From DAIODI01 sp046349255 (GTDB lineage Bacteria > Pseudomonadota > Alphaproteobacteria > Rhizobiales > Aestuariivirgaceae): a stretch of DNA of 64,000 nucleotides. The position numbers were made by a program, and so were the translations under genes. The number at the start of each line of letters is the position of its first letter. Position 1 is the first letter of the stretch. The notes under the pieces are model-generated. The model searched no databases. It saw only the letters and a program-made list of their open reading frames with translations, and had not been told where the DNA came from. This document shows positions 60,408-64,000 of the stretch, piece after piece. The DNA is taken from assembly GCA_046349255.1 (NCBI GenBank), contig JAXMCR010000004.1, positions 682,001 to 746,000 on the forward strand, given 5' to 3'.

Positions 60408-62408
60408 TTAGCGCTCCAAAAGCATCCAATGCGTCGCCAATGAAGGCGTCACTGAGATCTGATACTGACCTGCAGAAAAGGACATAACTGCAGGAGATCG
60501 ACGGCCCGCGCTGTCCAGGCTGAAAACCTTGAGGCCGGGGTTGGCAGCCAGCCGCACGGTTGCCGACACCGCGTTCGTTCGCATCGCCGGAGGATCGCTT
60601 CCGGTTGGAATCGATTGACCGGCGAAAGAGATCAGGATCCGCCTGGATGTCCGCAGGGGTTCATCGGTGAGGCTTTGAACCGCTACCAGCGCCTGGTCCG
60701 GCGAATCGACCGAAATTGCAACCCCATCCCCGTCAAGAGTCCGACCGCCGATCATACCGGCTGCCATCAGACCCATGGTATTCGAGATCGTCAGCGTGCC
60801 AGAGCCGAAGTCTCGGCAGACAAATGCCGGCGTGGAGCAGATCTGGCTCGGCGCGGTACGGGCATCCTCGTCGAGCTTTGGCCCGCCGACGGTTTGCTGT
60901 CCCTTGAACCACGGCAGTTCGGGCCGTGACGGCAACACGAGCGCCATGCTCTGTCGTTCCGGCAAGCTCTTGAGGAGTGTCGACGTTTGCGCAGAGACGG
61001 GCTCTTCGAGATACCTGTCGGGCTGCACCTCCACGGTGTCCATCCCTTCAAACTGCGTTCGGCGGAACAACAGCGCCGCGGCAGGCATCGCCGTGAGGAG
61101 AACGGGATCGTTGTAAAATTCCCATTGGTTGGCCGGACGCTGATCGTCGGGGGGGCCTTGCGCATAGGCGAATTCCAGCATCGCATCCCAGCCTTGGAGC
61201 GCGCCGATCGACGCGATCCACAAGGGTAGGGCGCCCCGATCGGCCGACGGCCAGCCGAGGGTATTCCACTCGCTTACTGTCACCGGCTTGCCCTTCACCG
61301 CACCTGAAGCAATCCAGTGAACCGGTCCGGGCGCTTCGTCGGGGCCGCGTTGCAGGAAGCCGGGATCGGCATAGGTGTGGGCGTCGATGATGTCGCCGTC
61401 CGTCAGTGCGGGCAGGCTCGCGAGGGGGTCGTTGCCCCAGTAGCTCGTCGTTGCGACGAGCGCCTTCACTCCGATCGAGCGAAGATGCCTGATCATCTCC
61501 GCATTGAAGCGGTGCTCGAGATCGTTCAGGAACAATTTGGCGGGTCCGTGTTCCCAGGCTTTCCACGTTTGCTGGGGGTCGAGCTTGTGCTCGCTTGCGA
61601 ACCTTGCTGCCGCTTCCATGTATCGCTGCGAATGCCGCGGAGAGCCAGCCGACGGCAACAGCGCGTTGCCGAAGTGCTGGGTCATATCGTTCTCATTCGT
61701 GATCAGCACGAAGGCCACCGCCGGATCGTCCTTATAGGCGAGACCAGTGAACGCATTGACGTGCCCGAGATAAGCTTCCGAGAATTCTTGCATCCGCTTG
61801 CGGATCGAAGCGTTCACGTACGCGTAGGGTGCGCCGTGGACGCGGTCCTGACCCTTTGCGATGTCGGCAAAGTCGTCGATCCCATCGGCGGCGACGTAGG
61901 CGCGCCCGACCTCGAGATCGAGCCAGGTGTAGACGCCCGCGCCTTTCAGGCAGCTGATCCACCGGTCGAGCCGCCGCATCGATTGTGGATCTAGGGTCAG
62001 GGTATCGGAGGCGGGGCCGAACACATTTGGAGAAACCCACGGCGAGTCATGGTGGTGCAGCCTAACGAGGTTGATCCCCAAGGCGGCAAGTCGGTTGGCC
62101 TGTCGGCAGATGGAGTCCTCGCTCGTCGAGAACAGCGCGTAGGCAGTTATGTTGACGCCCCAGAAGTGAGCCGCGCGGCCGTCGGCGAAAACCAACCGCT
62201 CGCCGACCGCGCGAAGGAATCCGTGCTGGCCGGCGGGACGATCGTCCGCATTGAGGAACGACAGGTCGATCGGCACGTCCTCTGCCCCGATACGCTCGAC
62301 AAAGGTGTTGGCCTCTGCCCCCGTGCCGGGCCGGGCGTATGTGGCTGCCCCGATCGTCAGGCTGAGAACAAGCGCAATACCGGTCCTGGGAGGAAATCTG
62401 AGCCTCAT
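60408..62408 (-). CDS. Secreted glycoside hydrolase, GH5-like
   Basis: A 666-residue protein. The N-terminal signal peptide (about 1-26) is followed by a TIM barrel. The probable acid/base Glu239 is in VLITNEND and the nucleophile Glu380 in VTVSEWNTLGW. Histidine-rich RLHHHDSPW near 117-124 adds active-site residues. The C-terminal part (about 500-666) looks beta-rich and may be a carbohydrate-binding region. It likely cuts an exopolysaccharide. Its ATG overlaps the stop of the upstream polymerase-like gene (ATGA). Confidence 0.8.
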   Translation of the reverse strand: MRLRFPPRTGIALVLSLTIGAATYARPGTGAEANTFVERIGAEDVPIDLSFLNADDRPAGQHGFLRAVGERLVFADGRAAHFWGVNITAYALFSTSEDSICRQANRLAALGINLVRLHHHDSPWVSPNVFGPASDTLTLDPQSMRRLDRWISCLKGAGVYTWLDLEVGRAYVAADGIDDFADIAKGQDRVHGAPYAYVNASIRKRMQEFSEAYLGHVNAFTGLAYKDDPAVAFVLITNENDMTQHFGNALLPSAGSPRHSQRYMEAAARFASEHKLDPQQTWKAWEHGPAKLFLNDLEHRFNAEMIRHLRSIGVKALVATTSYWGNDPLASLPALTDGDIIDAHTYADPGFLQRGPDEAPGPVHWIASGAVKGKPVTVSEWNTLGWPSADRGALPLWIASIGALQGWDAMLEFAYAQGPPDDQRPANQWEFYNDPVLLTAMPAAALLFRRTQFEGMDTVEVQPDRYLEEPVSAQTSTLLKSLPERQSMALVLPSRPELPWFKGQQTVGGPKLDEDARTAPSQICSTPAFVCRDFGSGTLTISNTMGLMAAGMIGGRTLDGDGVAISVDSPDQALVAVQSLTDEPLRTSRRILISFAGQSIPTGSDPPAMRTNAVSATVRLAANPGLKVFSLDSAGRRSPAVMSFSAGQYQISVTPSLATHWMLLER

Positions 62409-63733
62409 GCGTTCGTCTTTCCCGCCCGAGGCATCCCCGCGACGATGCCACCTGCCGCCAGCAGCGCGGGAAAGTAGATAAAGCTGTTGAACAGGGAATC
62501 AGCGAAAGCCGCGAGCGCGATGATCGCCAGGACGAGGCTCGAGCCTCCCGTCTCGCGGTGTATGGTGACGATTCGGGCGAGCGCGGTACCCGCCCAAGCC
62601 GCTGCTCCCCAGGCGGCACCGACCAGTCCGAACTGGCCCAGCAGGAGCATCCACAGACCCCACGGGCGACCTTCCAGCGGCCGCCACCAGTCCCATTGGC
62701 CGGTACCCATGACGAAGCTGTTCTTCAGCAGCGGAAGAGCTTTCAGATCCTGCGCGATCCGCCAAGGGAACGATCCACGGCCGGCTGCTCGAAACGCGTC
62801 GAGAGACCACTGTCCGATCGATGTCGACTCGACGAGTTGGCGAACGGGAACGAAACCCGACACGTGCAGCACGCCAGCCAGAAGCGTGGCTGCGCACGCG
62901 GCGAAGACGATTATCTTCGTCAGCCGGATCGGGAACAGCAGGGCGACCGAGCCCGCCAGGGCCAGGGCGACCGCCATGACCGACTGGGACGCGAGGCAGA
63001 TGGCCCACGTGACGAGACCGCCCAGCACTGCGACTGTTCGACCGTCTCGACGGGCAAGCCACGTTCCCGCAATCGCCGCCATTGCGACCCAGAGCCCATA
63101 CTGATTGCCGTGTTCGAAGAAACCGATTGGTCGAAAGCCGAGGTACCGCACGGCGCCGTCGTCGCGAAACGGATGAAGGCCGTAAATCCATCCGTACAGC
63201 TTCGGGCCAATCACGCCTTCCGCGATTGCGATCGGAGCACAGGCGATGCCGGACCAGGCAATGGCGTTGACGAGACGTCTCCGGGTGGCATCATCATCAA
63301 CAACTATGCGTCCGATCATCCAGCTGGCTCCCCAAGATCCGGCAAGGTAGGCGGTAGCAATGACGCCCGCCGGGTTCGCATGGTCCACGACGAGCGCCTG
63401 GAGCCCGGGCCAGGCGCAGAAGGCGATCATCGGCAGATCGAAGAGCGATAGGCGAAGCCGGAAGAACCTGTCGGGCAGGCGCCAAAGCAAGCACAACAGG
63501 ACCGCTACCGGCACGACCCAGGCCTTGTCGATGAGGATGTCGGAGGGGACGGCGAGGCCGGTGATCCAGTAGGGAAATTCGGTGTGAACGTCCGATGGCC
63601 GGAACGTTGCAACCGGCAGTGTTAACCACCCGCCGAAAAACATCAGGAAGGCTGCGCGATCGGCCTTCGCTACGGAAAACGCGGCAACACATGCACAGCA
63701 GAATGCGCCGTAGGATAGGATAACCGTGTTCAT
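62405..63733 (-). CDS. O-antigen ligase/polymerase (Wzy)-like membrane protein
   Basis: A 442-residue inner-membrane protein with about 12 hydrophobic segments and a large loop near 240-330 (RPIGFFEHGNQYGLWVAMA) of the kind seen in O-antigen ligase/polymerase families. It may polymerise or ligate the polysaccharide handled by the nearby genes. The ATG at 63733 is chosen by length; a longer in-frame start at 63841 exists. The start lies within a divergent plus-strand frame. Coupled to the hydrolase by overlap. Confidence 0.75.
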   Translation of the reverse strand: MNTVILSYGAFCCACVAAFSVAKADRAAFLMFFGGWLTLPVATFRPSDVHTEFPYWITGLAVPSDILIDKAWVVPVAVLLCLLWRLPDRFFRLRLSLFDLPMIAFCAWPGLQALVVDHANPAGVIATAYLAGSWGASWMIGRIVVDDDATRRRLVNAIAWSGIACAPIAIAEGVIGPKLYGWIYGLHPFRDDGAVRYLGFRPIGFFEHGNQYGLWVAMAAIAGTWLARRDGRTVAVLGGLVTWAICLASQSVMAVALALAGSVALLFPIRLTKIIVFAACAATLLAGVLHVSGFVPVRQLVESTSIGQWSLDAFRAAGRGSFPWRIAQDLKALPLLKNSFVMGTGQWDWWRPLEGRPWGLWMLLLGQFGLVGAAWGAAAWAGTALARIVTIHRETGGSSLVLAIIALAAFADSLFNSFIYFPALLAAGGIVAGMPRAGKTNA

Positions 63734-64000
63734 AGCGGCGAGCGTAGCCCAGGTCCGGGACGTGTTGCAGCTTTCGAGTGTCGAAGCGACGAAACTGGCG
63801 GCGATCGCGGCGTTCGCCACGAGCGCGCTTGCCTGCCTCATCGCCGCCTGGCGCGCGAAGGGCGGGACTCGAACTTGGCGGAGACTGACCTACGTTTATA
63901 CCGGCCTTGTCGCCGAAATGTTCACTGGTCTTCGCTATACGTTGCATGATCAGTTTGCCCACATGCTTATGTCCGCTGGCGATTATGGCGCCCGTCGTGG
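63726..64000 (+). CDS. Membrane protein, partial at right edge
   Basis: An open frame running off the window with 91 codons shown. A hydrophobic segment (LAAIAAFATSALACLIAAW) follows 20-odd residues after the start, then a basic stretch and EMFTGLRYTLHDQFAHM. GTG 63726 (AGGATAACC before it) or GTG 63762 are candidate starts. The first would overlap the start of the divergent polymerase-like gene. Coding potential is good but the family is unknown. Confidence 0.5.
   Translation, partial: MFIAASVAQVRDVLQLSSVEATKLAAIAAFATSALACLIAAWRAKGGTRTWRRLTYVYTGLVAEMFTGLRYTLHDQFAHMLMSAGDYGARR

Overview
The window reads as a chromosomal segment of a high-G+C alphaproteobacterium. The evidence is the strong G/C third-position bias, many 4-bp ATGA start/stop overlaps, and a malate thiokinase / malyl-CoA lyase / PEP carboxylase set resembling Methylobacterium-type C1 metabolism. 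Two RTX-repeat remnants, VPLPA-type sorting tails and a lone Flp pilin are further clues. No rRNA, phage, CRISPR array or complete insertion sequence was seen. I cannot name the genus.

Layout. (1) 1-2911, minus strand: a nucleoside hydrolase followed by a PotD/PotB/PotC-type ABC importer, cut by the left edge. (2) 3.2-15.8 kb: a glycosyltransferase, then a C1/C2 carbon module (mtkA-mtkB-ppc on the minus strand; a LuxR-type response regulator and mcl on the plus strand), then a trimethylamine-dehydrogenase-like flavoprotein overlapping an MttB-family methyltransferase, closed by a convergent TetR/BetI-like regulator. (3) 15.9-29.5 kb: an RND efflux pair, a di-heme cytochrome, a Nudix protein, a PhzF protein, small membrane and periplasmic proteins, an L,D-transpeptidase, a surface-carbohydrate pair and an OmpR/EnvZ-type two-component system. 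(4) 29.6-31.5 kb: leuA preceded by a previously unmarked leucine-rich leader peptide and a long hairpin, i.e. a probable attenuator. (5) 31.5-35 kb: small proteins, tRNA-Lys(CTT), a cysteine-rich unknown and an EamA exporter. (6) 35-47.4 kb: a complete serralysin-type RTX metalloprotease and, 8-10 kb away in the opposite orientation, two shortened relatives that keep the N-terminal leader module and the RTX tail but lack the catalytic domain; one has a frameshift at the joint. Between them lie metabolic genes (aldehyde dehydrogenase, RidA, CoA-transferase, AA_synth family, LicD-like, luciferase-like). (7) 47.4-55.8 kb: an alpha-hydroxy-acid oxidase, glnD, a lower-G+C glycosyltransferase and mutS. 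(8) 56-64 kb: a lone Flp pilin, two probable exosortase substrates (VPLPA-type tails), a TlpA-like thioredoxin, a decayed HNH gene, and an exopolysaccharide block (glycosyltransferase, GH5-like hydrolase, Wzy/ligase-like membrane protein).

How they fit together. MtkAB and Mcl form a malate -> malyl-CoA -> acetyl-CoA + glyoxylate route, with PEP carboxylase supplying C4 acid. The adjacent methylamine/betaine-type demethylation genes could supply C1 units, although the key TMADH residues are changed. The polysaccharide, RTX and sorting-tail genes point to a cell surface/matrix programme, with several pieces of lower G+C suggesting turnover by transfer. The strongest candidates for a second look are the leu attenuator, the serralysin deletion derivatives, the altered TMADH-like/MttB pair and the cysteine-rich protein at 33.5 kb.
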